Shown: positions 1 to 10,336, counted from the stretch's first letter. The stretch is 64,000 bases of DNA from Siphonodentalium dalli (GCA_032622095.1 CP136064.1:252526484-252590483), one strand, 5' to 3'. Translations and numbers: made by a program. The notes: a model not told the origin generated them from the letters alone.

Positions 1-16
1 CACTGTTTTCATTACT

Positions 17-89
17 GTCCCAGTAGCTCAGCGGATAGAGCGCTGGACTTCTAATCCAGAGGCCGTGGGTTCGATCCCCACCTGGGATG
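17..89 (+). tRNA. tRNA-Arg(TCT), unit 1
   Basis: A 73-nt cloverleaf: acceptor GTCCCAG/CTGGGAT with one G-T pair, D-stem GCTC/GAGC, anticodon stem CTGGA/TCCAG around loop CTTCTAA (anticodon TCT), and T-arm GTGGG-TTCGATC-CCCAC. Discriminator is G. There is no intron, although tRNA-Arg(TCT) often has one in animals. A B box (GGTTCGATCCC) is present. Confidence 0.96.
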
Positions 90-97
90 CACAGATA

Positions 98-102
98 TTT
101 TT
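98..102 (+). terminator. Pol III terminator of tRNA-Arg (unit 1)
   Basis: A run of five T starts 9 nt after the mature 3' end, as expected for RNA polymerase III release. It is present in every unit, including those with a defective Arg gene. Confidence 0.8.
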
Positions 103-213
103 AAATCTTGGAATCAAAATTCGGTCGTCGTGCCTTGCTGACCTGCAAAGCGATTGTTGACAAACTGTTGAATAACGAATATAGTGTCTTATAAAATGGT
201 GTATTTATCGTAA

Positions 214-284
214 GCGCCGCTGGTGTAGTGGTATCATGCAAGATTCCCATTCTTGCGACCCGGGTTCGATTCCCGGGCGGCGCA
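214..284 (+). tRNA. tRNA-Gly(CCC), unit 1
   Basis: A 71-nt cloverleaf with acceptor GCGCCGC/GCGGCGC, anticodon stem CAAGA/TCTTG around TTCCCAT (anticodon CCC), T-arm CCGGG-TTCGATT-CCCGG, discriminator A. It reads Gly codon GGG. Confidence 0.96.
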
Positions 285-291
285 TATCTAC

Positions 292-296
292 TTTTT
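292..296 (+). terminator. Pol III terminator of tRNA-Gly(CCC) (unit 1)
   Basis: A T5 run lies 8 nt after the mature end of the gene. Confidence 0.8.
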
Positions 297-394
297 CAGT
301 TAAATATGACAGGCCATAATTTAGCTGACATTTCTAATGGATTCAATTTTTAACAGAGAAATGTCATTTTAGAAAACCACCATTTTTACCATGG

Positions 395-466
395 AGCAGA
401 GTGGCGCAGTGGTAGCGTGCTGGGCCCATAACCCAGAGGTCCGAGGATCGAAACCTCGCTCTGCTA
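395..466 (+). tRNA. Initiator tRNA-Met(CAT), unit 1
   Basis: A 72-nt cloverleaf with eukaryotic initiator features: A1-T72 pair, three G-C pairs (GGG/CCC) at the base of the anticodon stem, loop CCCATAA, and A54/A60 in the T-loop (ATCGAAA) in place of TTC. The sequence is nearly that of other animal initiators. Confidence 0.97.
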
Positions 467-469
467 ATA

Positions 470-473
470 TTTT
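470..473 (+). terminator. Pol III terminator of tRNA-iMet (unit 1)
   Basis: A T4 run lies 4 nt after the mature end. It is the minimum usually effective in animals. Confidence 0.7.
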
Positions 474-624
474 CGTCAAGGGGAGAGGAAGGAAGAATTA
501 TCACTTTGTTTGAAAGTAAATACAGTAAGAATGTGCGTGTGTGTTTTAATGTTTATATTAAAATATGGTTTTATTTATTATTGCTAGCAAATTAAAAAAA
601 AACGCTTCTTAAATGAATCGTGCA

Positions 625-655
625 CATGCATTTCAAGGGAGACTCGAAATGCATG
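625..655. repeat. 10-bp perfect hairpin in the iMet to Gly(GCC) spacer (unit 1)
   Basis: CATGCATTTC is followed after 11 nt by its exact reverse complement GAAATGCATG. The hairpin recurs at the same place in the other units; unit 11 loses the outermost pair. Its function is unknown. Confidence 0.7.
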
Positions 656-755
656 ACTTGTCCAGTCTATCGTTATAAAGTTCAAAGTCGCGTTGACTTC
701 TCGACAACAAATGTGCTAGCTGCTCAAGAAGCTAAATTTGCGTTCATATCTCGCC

Positions 756-826
756 GCATCGGTGGTTCAGTGGTAGAATGCTCGCCTGCCACGCGGGCGA
801 CCCGGGTTCGATTCCCGGCCGATGCA
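756..826 (+). tRNA. tRNA-Gly(GCC), unit 1
   Basis: A 71-nt cloverleaf with acceptor GCATCGG/CCGATGC, anticodon stem CTCGC/GCGGG around CTGCCAC (anticodon GCC), T-arm CCGGG-TTCGATT-CCCGG, discriminator A. It reads GGC and, by wobble, GGT. Confidence 0.97.
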
Positions 827-833
827 AAATAAG

Positions 834-840
834 TTTTTTT
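834..840 (+). terminator. Pol III terminator of tRNA-Gly(GCC) (unit 1)
   Basis: A T7 run lies 8 nt after the mature end, the strongest terminator in the unit. It precedes a convergent Leu gene. Confidence 0.8.
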
Positions 841-976
841 CACTGATTTTGTTTGTGGATATCCACCTCATTTTGGACTATGCAGTTTAATTGGGAACTT
901 GAGAAAAACAAATTTCATTGGCACATAAATTTGTTTAAAGAAAACGGACGGACTTGCGATTCGCATTTCATCGAGC

Positions 977-980
977 AAAA
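977..980 (-). terminator. Pol III terminator of tRNA-Leu (unit 1)
   Basis: AAAA on the plus strand gives T4 on the transcribed minus strand, 8 nt after the mature Leu end. Confidence 0.7.
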
Positions 981-987
981 TTACTGT

Positions 988-1071
988 TGTCAGAAGTGGG
1001 ATTCGAACCCACGCCGGGAAGACCCGACTGCGACCTGAACGCAGCGCCTTAGACCACTCGGCCATCCTGAC
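988..1071 (-). tRNA. tRNA-Leu(CAG), unit 1
   Basis: An 84-nt class II tRNA with acceptor GTCAGGA/TTCTGAC, anticodon stem CTGCG/CGCAG around TTCAGGT (anticodon CAG), a long variable arm (CGGG/CCCG), T-arm GTGGG-TTCGAAT-CCCAC, discriminator A. It is the only gene of the unit on the minus strand, convergent with Gly(GCC). Confidence 0.96.
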
Positions 1072-1340
1072 TACAGAAAGACTTCAACGGTATCCTGCTC
1101 AAAGTGAGACAATGGTATTGTGGATATATTTTAGTTCCCTTCTGGCTGTCGTTGCATTCTTAACGCACACATCCGATTGCTGATTTTTTGGTGGGTATAT
1201 GATAAATGTACGTGATTCTATATAGTTATATTATGGCTATTAAGTTTTCATAAACAGGCCTTCTTGGTCATAAAACATAATTTTATATTTTGTTTTCAAA
1301 TCAGCGAAAATGCGTTATGAAGAGCACTGTTTTCATTACT

Positions 1341-1413
1341 GTCCCAGTAGCTCAGCGGATAGAGCGCTGGACTTCTAATCCAGAGGCCGTGGGTTCGATC
1401 CCCACCTGGGATG
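1341..1413 (+). tRNA. tRNA-Arg(TCT), unit 2
   Basis: Intact copy, as unit 1. Confidence 0.96.
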
Positions 1414-1537
1414 CACAGATATTTTTAAATCTTGGAATCAAAATTCGGTCGTCGTGCCTTGCTGACCTGCAAAGCGATTGTTGACAAACTGTTGAATAAC
1501 GAATATAGTGTCTTATAAAATGGTGTATTTATCGTAA

Positions 1538-1608
1538 GCGCCGCTGGTGTAGTGGTATCATGCAAGATTCCCATTCTTGCGACCCGGGTTCGATTCCCGG
1601 GCGGCGCA
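1538..1608 (+). tRNA. tRNA-Gly(CCC), unit 2
   Basis: Intact copy, as unit 1. Confidence 0.95.
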
Positions 1609-1718
1609 TATCTACTTTTTCAGTTAAATATGACAGGCCATAATTTAGCTGACATTTCTAATGGATTCAATTTTTAACAGAGAAATGTCATTTTAGAAAA
1701 CCACCATTTTTACCATGG

Positions 1719-1790
1719 AGCAGAGTGGCGCAGTGGTAGCGTGCTGGGCCCATAACCCAGAGGTCCGAGGATCGAAACCTCGCTCTGCTA
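1719..1790 (+). tRNA. Initiator tRNA-Met(CAT), unit 2
   Basis: Intact copy, as unit 1. Confidence 0.96.
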
Positions 1791-2079
1791 ATATTTTCGT
1801 CAAGGGGAGAGGAAGGAAGAATTATCACTTTGTTTGAAAGTAAATACAGTAAGAATGTGCGTGTGTGTTTTAATGTTTATATTAAAATATGGTTTTATTT
1901 ATTATTGCTAGCAAATTAAAAAAAAACGCTTCTTAAATGAATCGTGCACATGCATTTCAAGGGAGACTCGAAATGCATGACTTGTCCAGTCTATCGTTAT
2001 AAAGTTCAAAGTCGCGTTGACTTCTCGACAACAAATGTGCTAGCTGCTCAAGAAGCTAAATTTGCGTTCATATCTCGCC

Positions 2080-2150
2080 GCATCGGTGGTTCAGTGGTAG
2101 AATGCTCGCCTGCCACGCGGGCGACCCGGGTTCGATTCCCGGCCGATGCA
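2080..2150 (+). tRNA. tRNA-Gly(GCC), unit 2
   Basis: Intact copy, as unit 1. Confidence 0.96.
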
Positions 2151-2311
2151 AAATAAGTTTTTTTCACTGATTTTGTTTGTGGATATCCACCTCATTTTGG
2201 ACTATGCAGTTTAATTGGTAACTTGAGAAAAACAAATTTCATTGGCACATAAATTTGTTTAAAGAAAACGGACGGACTTGCGATTCGCATTTCATCGAGC
2301 AAAATTACTGT

Positions 2312-2395
2312 TGTCAGAAGTGGGATTCGAACCCACGCCGGGAAGACCCGACTGCGACCTGAACGCAGCGCCTTAGACCACTCGGCCATCCTGAC
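2312..2395 (-). tRNA. tRNA-Leu(CAG), unit 2
   Basis: Intact copy. The spacer on its plus-strand side has a small deletion (GAGATATATTG). Confidence 0.95.
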
Positions 2396-2660
2396 TACAG
2401 AAAGACTGCAACGGTATCCTGCTCAAAGTGAGATATATTGTGGATATATTTTAGTTCCCTTCTGGCTGTCGTTGCATTCTTAACGCACACATCCGATTGC
2501 TGATTTTTTGGTGGGTATATGATAAATGTACGTGATTCTATATAGTTATATTATGGCTATTAAGTTTTCATAAACAGGCCTTCTTGGTCATAAAACATAA
2601 TTTTATATTTTGTTTTCAAATCAGCGAAAATGCGTTATGAAGAGCACTGTTTTCATTACT

Positions 2661-2733
2661 GTCCCAGTAGCTCAGCGGATAGAGCGCTGGACTTCTAATC
2701 CAGAGGCCGTGGGTTCGATCCCCACCTGGGATG
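2661..2733 (+). tRNA. tRNA-Arg(TCT), unit 3
   Basis: Intact copy, as unit 1. Confidence 0.96.
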
Positions 2734-2857
2734 CACAGATATTTTTAAATCTTGGAATCAAAATTCGGTCGTCGTGCCTTGCTGACCTGCAAAGCGATTG
2801 TTGACAAACTGTTGAATAACGAATATAATGTCTTATAAAATGGTGTATTTATCGTAA

Positions 2858-2928
2858 GCGCCGCTGGTGTAGTGGTATCATGCAAGATTCCCATTCTTGC
2901 GACCCGGGTTCGATTCCCGGGCGGCGCA
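2858..2928 (+). tRNA. tRNA-Gly(CCC), unit 3
   Basis: Intact copy, as unit 1. Confidence 0.95.
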
Positions 2929-3038
2929 TATCTACTTTTTCAGTTAAATATGACAGGCCATAATTTAGCTGACATTTCTAATGGATTCAATTTTTAACAG
3001 AGGAATGTCATTTTAGAAAACCACCATTTTTACCATGG

Positions 3039-3110
3039 AGCAGAGTGGCGCAGTGGTAGCGTGCTGGGCCCATAACCCAGAGGTCCGAGGATCGAAACCT
3101 CGCTCTGCTA
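3039..3110 (+). tRNA. Initiator tRNA-Met(CAT), unit 3
   Basis: Intact copy, as unit 1. Confidence 0.96.
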
Positions 3111-3399
3111 ATATTTTCGTCAAGGGGAGAGGAAGGAAGAATTATCACTTTGTTTGAAAGTAAATACAGTAAGAATGTGCGTGTGTGTTTTAATGTTTAT
3201 ATTAAAATATGGTTTTATTTATTATTGCTAGCAAATTAAAAAAAAACGCTTCTTAAATGAATCGTGCACATGCATTTCAAGGGAGACTCGAAATGCATGA
3301 CTTGTCCAGTCTATCGTTATAAAGTTCAAAGTCGCGTTGACTTCTCGACAACAAATGTGCTAGCTGCTCAAGAAGCTAAATTTGCGTTCATATCTCGCC

Positions 3400-3470
3400 G
3401 CATCGGTGGTTCAGTGGTAGAATGCTCGCCTGCCACGCGGGCGACCCGGGTTCGATTCCCGGCCGATGCA
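3400..3470 (+). tRNA. tRNA-Gly(GCC), unit 3
   Basis: Intact copy, as unit 1. Confidence 0.96.
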
Positions 3471-3631
3471 AAATAAGTTTTTTTCACTGATTTTGTTTGT
3501 GGATATCCACCTCATTTTGGACTATGCAGTTTAATTGGGAACTTGAGAAAAACAAATTTCATTGGCACATAAATTTGTTTAAAGAAAACGGACGGACTTG
3601 CGATTCGCATTCCATCGAGCAAAATTACTGT

Positions 3632-3715
3632 TGTCAGAAGTGGGATTCGAACCCACGCCGGGAAGACCCGACTGCGACCTGAACGCAGCGCCTTAGACCA
3701 CTCGGCCATCCTGAC
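3632..3715 (-). tRNA. tRNA-Leu(CAG), unit 3
   Basis: Intact copy, as unit 1. Confidence 0.95.
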
Positions 3716-3984
3716 TACAGAAAGACTGCAACGGTATCCTGCTCAAAGTGAGACAATGGTATTGTGGATATATTTTAGTTCCCTTCTGGCTGTCGTTGCA
3801 TTCTTAACGCACACATCCGATTGCTGATTTTTTGGTGGGTATATGATAAATGTACGTGATTCTATATAGTTATATTATGGCTATTAAGTTTTCATAAACA
3901 GGCCTTCTTGGTCATAAAACATAATTTTATATTTTGTTTTCAAATCAGCGAAAATGCGTTATGAAGAGCACTGTTTTCATTACT

Positions 3985-4057
3985 GTCCCAGTAGCTCAGC
4001 GGATAGAGCGCTGGACTTCTAATCCAGAGGCCGTGGGTTCGATCCCCACCTGGGATG
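3985..4057 (+). tRNA. tRNA-Arg(TCT), unit 4
   Basis: Intact copy, as unit 1. Confidence 0.96.
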
Positions 4058-4181
4058 CACAGATATTTTTAAATCTTGGAATCAAAATTCGGTCGTCGTG
4101 CCTTGCTGACCTGCAAAGCGATTGTTGACAAACTGTTGAATAACGAATATAATGTCTTATAAAATGGTGTATTTATCGTAA

Positions 4182-4252
4182 GCGCCGCTGGTGTAGTGGT
4201 ATCATGCAAGATTCCCATTCTTGCGACCCGGGTTCGATTCCCGGGCGGCGCA
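4182..4252 (+). tRNA. tRNA-Gly(CCC), unit 4
   Basis: Intact copy, as unit 1. Confidence 0.95.
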
Positions 4253-4362
4253 TATCTACTTTTTCAGTTAAATATGACAGGCCATAATTTAGCTGACATT
4301 TCTAATGGATTCAATTTTTAACAGAGGAATGTCATTTTAGAAAACCACCATTTTTACCATGG

Positions 4363-4434
4363 AGCAGAGTGGCGCAGTGGTAGCGTGCTGGGCCCATAAC
4401 CCAGAGGTCCGAGGATCGAAACCTCGCTCTGCTA
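4363..4434 (+). tRNA. Initiator tRNA-Met(CAT), unit 4
   Basis: Intact copy, as unit 1. Confidence 0.96.
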
Positions 4435-4722
4435 ATATTTTCGTCAAGGGGAGAGGAAGGAAGAATTATCACTTTGTTTGAAAGTAAATACAGTAAGAAT
4501 GTGCGTGTGTGTTTTAATGTTTATATTAAAATATGGTTTTATTTATAATTGCTAGCAAATTAAAAAAAACGCTTCTTAAATGAATCGTGCACATGCATTT
4601 CAAGGGAGACTCGAAATGCATGACTTGTCCAGTCTATCGTTATAAAGTTCAAAGTCGCGTTGACTTCTCGACAACAAATGTGCTAGCTGCTCAAGAAGCT
4701 AAATTTGCGTTCATATCTCGCC

Positions 4723-4793
4723 GCATCGGTGGTTCAGTGGTAGAATGCTCGCCTGCCACGCGGGCGACCCGGGTTCGATTCCCGGCCGATGCA
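4723..4793 (+). tRNA. tRNA-Gly(GCC), unit 4
   Basis: Intact copy, as unit 1. Confidence 0.96.
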
Positions 4794-4954
4794 AAATAAG
4801 TTTTTTTCACTGATTTTGTTTGTGGATATCCACCTCATTTTGGACTATGCAGTTTAATTGGGAACTTGAGAAAAACAAATTTCATTGGCACATAAATTTG
4901 TTTAAAGAAAACGGACGGACTTGCGATTCGCATTTCATCGAGCAAAATTACTGT

Positions 4955-5038
4955 TGTCAGAAGTGGGATTCGAACCCACGCCGGGAAGACCCGACTGCGA
5001 CCTGAACGCAGCGCCTTAGACCACTCGGCCATCCTGAC
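4955..5038 (-). tRNA. tRNA-Leu(CAG), unit 4
   Basis: Intact copy, as unit 1. Confidence 0.95.
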
Positions 5039-5307
5039 TACAGAAAGACTGCAACGGTATCCTGCTCAAAGTGAGACAATGGTATTGTGGATATATTTTA
5101 GTTCCCTTCTGGCTGTCGTTGCATTCTTAACGCACACATCCGATTGCTGATTTTTTGGTGGGTATATGATAAATGTACGTGATTCTATATAGTTATATTA
5201 TGGCTATTAAGTTTTCATAAACAGGCCTTCTTGGTCATAAAACATAATTTTATATTTTGTTTTCAAATCAGCGAAAATGCGTTATGAAGAGCACTGTTTA
5301 CATTACT

Positions 5308-5380
5308 GTCCCAGTAGCTCAGCGGATAGAGCGCTGGACTTCTAATCCAGAGGCCGTGGGTTCGATCCCCACCTGGGATG
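5308..5380 (+). tRNA. tRNA-Arg(TCT), unit 5
   Basis: Intact copy; the 5' flank reads CTGTTTACATT instead of CTGTTTTCATT, shared with unit 6. Confidence 0.96.
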
Positions 5381-5504
5381 CACAGATATTTTTAAATCTT
5401 GGAATCAAAATTCGGTCGTCGTGCCTTGCTGACCTGCAAAGCGATTGTTGACAAACTGTTGAATAACGAATATAATGTCTTATAAAATGGTGTATTTATC
5501 GTAA

Positions 5505-5575
5505 GCGCCGCTGGTGTAGTGGTATCATGCAAGATTCCCATTCTTGCGACCCGGGTTCGATTCCCGGGCGGCGCA
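5505..5575 (+). tRNA. tRNA-Gly(CCC), unit 5
   Basis: Intact copy, as unit 1. Confidence 0.95.
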
Positions 5576-5685
5576 TATCTACTTTTTCAGTTAAATATGA
5601 CAGGCCATAATTTAGCTGACATTTCTAATGGATTCAATTTTTAACAGAGGAATGTCATTTTAGAAAACCACCATTTTTACCATGG

Positions 5686-5757
5686 AGCAGAGTGGCGCAG
5701 TGGTAGCGTGCTGGGCCCATAACCCAGAGGTCCGAGGATCGAAACCTCGCTCTGCTA
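5686..5757 (+). tRNA. Initiator tRNA-Met(CAT), unit 5
   Basis: Intact copy, as unit 1. Confidence 0.96.
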
Positions 5758-6045
5758 ATATTTTCGTCAAGGGGAGAGGAAGGAAGAATTATCACTTTGT
5801 TTGAAAGTAAATACAGTAAGAATGTGCGTGTGTGTTTTAATGTTTATATTAAAATATGGTTTTATTTATTATTGCTAGCAAATTAAAAAAAACGCTTCTT
5901 AAATGAATCGTGCACATGCATTTCAAGGGAGACTCGAAATGCATGACTTGTCCAGTCTATCGTTATAAAGTTCAAAGTCGCGTTGACTTCTCGACAACAA
6001 ATGTGCTAGCTGCTCAAGAAGCTAAATTTGCGTTCATATCTCGCC

Positions 6046-6116
6046 GCATCGGTGGTTCAGTGGTAGAATGCTCGCCTGCCACGCGGGCGACCCGGGTTCG
6101 ATTCCCGGCCGATGCA
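6046..6116 (+). tRNA. tRNA-Gly(GCC), unit 5
   Basis: Intact copy, as unit 1. Confidence 0.96.
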
Positions 6117-6277
6117 AAATAAGTTTTTTTCACTGATTTTGTTTGTGGATATCCACCTCATTTTGGACTATGCAGTTTAATTGGGAACTTGAGAAAAACA
6201 AATTTCATTGGCACATAAATTTGTTTAAAGAAAACGGACGGACTTGCGATTCGCATTTCATCGAGCAAAATTACTGT

Positions 6278-6361
6278 TGTCAGAAGTGGGATTCGAACCC
6301 ACGCCGGGAAGACCCGACTGCGACCTGAACGCAGCGCCTTAGACCACTCGGCCATCCTGAC
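6278..6361 (-). tRNA. tRNA-Leu(CAG), unit 5
   Basis: Intact copy, as unit 1. Confidence 0.95.
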
Positions 6362-6630
6362 TACAGAAAGACTGCAACGGTATCCTGCTCAAAGTGAGAC
6401 AATGGTATTGTGGATATATTTTAGTTCCCTTCTGGCTGTCGTTGCATTCTTAACGCACACATCCGATTGCTGATTTTTTGGTGGGTATATGATAAATGTA
6501 CGTGATTCTATATAGTTATATTATGGCTATTAAGTTTTCATAAACAGGCCTTCTTGGTCATAAAACATAATTTTATATTTTGTTTTCAAATCAGCGAAAA
6601 TGCGTTATGAAGAGCACTGTTTACATTACT

Positions 6631-6703
6631 GTCCCAGTAGCTCAGCGGATAGAGCGCTGGACTTCTAATCCAGAGGCCGTGGGTTCGATCCCCACCTGGG
6701 ATG
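6631..6703 (+). tRNA. tRNA-Arg(TCT), unit 6
   Basis: Intact copy; shares the flank change of unit 5. Confidence 0.96.
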
Positions 6704-6827
6704 CACAGATATTTTTAAATCTTGGAATCAAAATTCGGTCGTCGTGCCTTGCTGACCTGCAAAGCGATTGTTGACAAACTGTTGAATAACGAATATAATG
6801 TCTTATAAAATGGTGTATTTATCGTAA

Positions 6828-6898
6828 GCGCCGCTGGTGTAGTGGTATCATGCAAGATTCCCATTCTTGCGACCCGGGTTCGATTCCCGGGCGGCGCA
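6828..6898 (+). tRNA. tRNA-Gly(CCC), unit 6
   Basis: Intact copy, as unit 1. Confidence 0.95.
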
Positions 6899-7008
6899 TA
6901 TCTACTTTTTCAGTTAAATATGACAGGCCATAATTTAGCTGACATTTCTAATGGATTCAATTTTTAACAGAGGAATGTCATTTTAGAAAACCACCATTTT
7001 TACCATGG

Positions 7009-7080
7009 AGCAGAGTGGCGCAGTGGTAGCGTGCTGGGCCCATAACCCAGAGGTCCGAGGATCGAAACCTCGCTCTGCTA
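7009..7080 (+). tRNA. Initiator tRNA-Met(CAT), unit 6
   Basis: Intact copy, as unit 1. Confidence 0.96.
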
Positions 7081-7368
7081 ATATTTTCGTCAAGGGGAGA
7101 GGAAGGAAGAATTATCACTTTGTTTGAAAGTAAATACAGTAAGAATGTGCGTGTGTGTTTTAATGTTTATATTAAAATATGGTTTTATTTATTATTGCTA
7201 GCAAATTAAAAAAAACGCTTCTTAAATGAATCGTGCACATGCATTTCAAGGGAGACTCGAAATGCATGACTTGTCCAGTCTATCGTTATAAAGTTCAAAG
7301 TCGCGTTGACTTCTCGACAACAAATGTGCTAGCTGCTCAAGAAGCTAAATTTGCGTTCATATCTCGCC

Positions 7369-7439
7369 GCATCGGTGGTTCAGTGGTAGAATGCTCGCCT
7401 GCCACGCGGGCGACCCGGGTTCGATTCCCGGCCGATGCA
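7369..7439 (+). tRNA. tRNA-Gly(GCC), unit 6
   Basis: Intact copy, as unit 1. Confidence 0.96.
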
Positions 7440-7600
7440 AAATAAGTTTTTTTCACTGATTTTGTTTGTGGATATCCACCTCATTTTGGACTATGCAGTT
7501 TAATTGGGAACTTGAGAAAAACAAATTTCATTGGCACATAAATTTGTTTAAAGAAAACGGACGGACTTGCGATTCGCATTTCATCGAGCAAAATTTCTGT

Positions 7601-7684
7601 TGTCAGAAGTGGGATTCGAACCCACGCCGAGAAGACCCGACTGCGACCTGAACGCAGCGCCTTAGACCACTCGGCCATCCTGAC
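7601..7684 (-). tRNA. tRNA-Leu(CAG), unit 6, variable-arm variant
   Basis: One change in the long variable arm (CCGAGAAG for CCGGGAAG on the plus strand), shared with units 7 and 8. The cloverleaf is otherwise intact. Confidence 0.93.
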
Positions 7685-7957
7685 TACAGAAAGACAGCAA
7701 CGGTATCCTGCTCAAAGTGAGACAATGGTATTGTGGATATATTTTAGTTCCCTTCTGCATGGCTGTCGTTGCATTCTTAACGCACACATCCGATTGCTGA
7801 TTTTTTGGTGGGTATATGATAAATGTACGTGATTCTATATAGTTATATTATGGCTATTAAGTTTTCATAAACAGGCCTTCTTGGTCATAAAACATAATTT
7901 TATATTTTGTTTTCAAATCAGCGAAAATGCGTTATGAAGAGCACTGTTTTCATTACT

Positions 7958-8030
7958 GTCCCAGTAGCTCAGCGGATAGAGCGCTGGACTTCTAATCCAG
8001 AGGCCGTGGGTTCGATCCCCACCTGGGATG
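7958..8030 (+). tRNA. tRNA-Arg(TCT), unit 7
   Basis: Intact copy, as unit 1. Confidence 0.96.
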
Positions 8031-8154
8031 CACAGATATTTTTAAATCTTGGAATCAAAATTCGGTCGTCGTGCCTTGCTGACCTGCAAAGCGATTGTTG
8101 ACAAACTGTTGAATAACGAATATAATGTCTTATAAAATGGTGTATTTATCGTAA

Positions 8155-8225
8155 GCGCCGCTGGTGTAGTGGTATCATGCAAGATTCCCATTCTTGCGAC
8201 CCGGGTTCGATTCCCGGGCGGCGCA
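8155..8225 (+). tRNA. tRNA-Gly(CCC), unit 7
   Basis: Intact copy, as unit 1. Confidence 0.95.
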
Positions 8226-8335
8226 TATCTACTTTTTCAGTTAAATATGACAGGCCATAATTTAGCTGACATTTCTAATGGATTCAATTTTTAACAGAGG
8301 AATGTCATTTTAGAAAACCACCATTTTTACCATGG

Positions 8336-8407
8336 AGCAGAGTGGCGCAGTGGTAGCGTGCTGGGCCCATAACCCAGAGGTCCGAGGATCGAAACCTCGC
8401 TCTGCTA
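8336..8407 (+). tRNA. Initiator tRNA-Met(CAT), unit 7
   Basis: Intact copy, as unit 1. Confidence 0.96.
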
Positions 8408-8695
8408 ATATTTTCGTCAAGGGGAGAGGAAGGAAGAATTATCACTTTGTTTGAAAGTAAATACAGTAAGAATGTGCGTGTGTGTTTTAATGTTTATATT
8501 AAAATATGGTTTTATTTATTATTGCTAGCAAATTAAAAAAAACGCTTCTTAAATGAATCGTGCACATGCATTTCAAGGGAGACTCGAAATGCATGACTTG
8601 TCCAGTCTATCGTTATAAAGTTCAAAGTCGCGTTGACTTCTCGACAACAAATGTGCTAGCTGCTCAAGAAGCTAAATTTGCGTTCATATCTCGCC

Positions 8696-8766
8696 GCATC
8701 GGTGGTTCAGTGGTAGAATGCTCGCCTGCCACGCGGGCGACCCGGGTTCGATTCCCGGCCGATGCA
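8696..8766 (+). tRNA. tRNA-Gly(GCC), unit 7
   Basis: Intact copy, as unit 1. Confidence 0.96.
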
Positions 8767-8927
8767 AAATAAGTTTTTTTCACTGATTTTGTTTGTGGAT
8801 ATCCACCTCATTTTGGACTATGCAGTTTAATTGGGAACTTGAGAAAAACAAATTTCATTGGCACATAAATTTGTTTAAAGAAAACGGACGGACTTGCGAT
8901 TCGCATTTCATCGAGCAAAATTTCTGT

Positions 8928-9011
8928 TGTCAGAAGTGGGATTCGAACCCACGCCGAGAAGACCCGACTGCGACCTGAACGCAGCGCCTTAGACCACTCG
9001 GCCATCCTGAC
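8928..9011 (-). tRNA. tRNA-Leu(CAG), unit 7, variable-arm variant
   Basis: Same variable-arm change as unit 6. Confidence 0.93.
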
Positions 9012-9282
9012 TACAGAAAGACAGCAACGGTATCCTGCTCAAAGTGAGACAATGGTATTGTGGATATATTTTAGTTCCCTTCTGCATGGCTGTCGTTGCA
9101 TTCTTAACGCACACATCCGATTGCTGATTTTTTGGTGGGTATGATAAATGTACGTGATTCTATATAGTTATATTATGGCTATTAAGTTTTCATAAACAGG
9201 CCTTCTTGGTCATAAAACATAATTTTATATTTTGTTTTCAAATCAGCGAAAATGCGTTATGAAGAGCACTGTTTTCATTACT

Positions 9283-9355
9283 GTCCCAGTAGCTCAGCGG
9301 ATAGAGCGCTGGACTTCTAATCCAGAGGCCGTGGGTTCGATCCCCACCTGGGATG
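9283..9355 (+). tRNA. tRNA-Arg(TCT), unit 8
   Basis: Intact copy, as unit 1. Confidence 0.96.
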
Positions 9356-9479
9356 CACAGATATTTTTAAATCTTGGAATCAAAATTCGGTCGTCGTGCC
9401 TTGCTGACCTGCAAAGCGATTGTTGACAAACTGTTGAATAACGAATATAATGTCTTATAAAATGGTGTATTTATCGTAA

Positions 9480-9550
9480 GCGCCGCTGGTGTAGTGGTAT
9501 CATGCAAGATTCCCATTCTTGCGACCCGGGTTCGATTCCCGGGCGGCTCA
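9480..9550 (+). tRNA. tRNA-Gly(CCC), unit 8, acceptor mismatch
   Basis: G71 is T (9548), so the C2-G71 acceptor pair becomes C-T. C2-G71 is a known glycine identity pair, so charging may be reduced. Shared with unit 9. Confidence 0.85.
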
Positions 9551-9660
9551 TATCTACTTTTTCAGTTAAATATGACAGGCCATAATTTAGCTGACATTTC
9601 TAATGGATTCAATTTTTAACAGAGGAATGTCATTTTAGAAAACCACCATTTTTACCATGG

Positions 9661-9732
9661 AGCAGAGTGGCGCAGTGGTAGCGTGCTGGGCCCATAACCC
9701 AGAGGTCCGAGGATCGAAACCTCGCTCTGCTA
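9661..9732 (+). tRNA. Initiator tRNA-Met(CAT), unit 8
   Basis: Intact copy, as unit 1. Confidence 0.96.
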
Positions 9733-10020
9733 ATATTTTCGTCAAGGGGAGAGGAAGGAAGAATTATCACTTTGTTTGAAAGTAAATACAGTAAGAATGT
9801 GCGTGTGTGTTTTAATGTTTATATTAAAATATGGTTTTATTTATTATTGCTAGCAAATTAAAAAAAACGCTTCTTAAATGAATCGTGCACATGCATTTCA
9901 AGGGAGACTCGAAATGCATGACTTGTCCAGTCTATCGTTATAAAGTTCAAAGTCGCGTTGACTTCTCGACAACAAATGTGCTAGCTGCTCAAGAAGCTAA
10001 ATTTGCGTTCATATCTCGCC

Positions 10021-10091
10021 GCATCGGTGGTTCAGTGGTAGAATGCTCGCCTGCCACGCGGGCGACCCGGGTTCGATTCCCGGCCGATGCA
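10021..10091 (+). tRNA. tRNA-Gly(GCC), unit 8
   Basis: Intact copy, as unit 1. Confidence 0.96.
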
Positions 10092-10252
10092 AAATAAGTT
10101 TTTTTCACTGATTTTGTTTGTGGATATCCACCTCATTTTGGACTATGCAGTTTAATTGGGAACTTGAGAAAAACAAATTTCATTGGCACATAAATTTGTT
10201 TAAAGAAAACGGACGGACTTGCGATTCGCATTTCATCGAGCAAAATTTCTGT

Positions 10253-10336
10253 TGTCAGAAGTGGGATTCGAACCCACGCCGAGAAGACCCGACTGCGACC
10301 TGAACGCAGCGCCTTAGACCACTCGGCCATCCTGAC
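10253..10336 (-). tRNA. tRNA-Leu(CAG), unit 8, variable-arm variant
   Basis: Same variable-arm change as units 6 and 7. Confidence 0.93.

Noticed and set aside
620-832. Recurrent 70-codon frame ending in every Gly(GCC) gene
   Set aside because: It is copied only because the unit is copied, and its end is the tRNA itself. There is no domain and no codon-level constraint.
868-1065. Recurrent 65-codon minus-strand and 61-codon plus-strand frames over tRNA-Leu
   Set aside because: Translations of the tRNA-Leu gene and its flank. They are the familiar spurious peptides seen when tRNA-Leu is translated.
1072-1340. Extra tRNA or snRNA in the Leu-to-Arg spacer
   Set aside because: No B box, cloverleaf or snRNA-like element was found; the sequence is AT-rich only.
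1290-1484. Recurrent 64-codon frame over tRNA-Arg
   Set aside because: Reads straight through the tRNA gene; a shadow.
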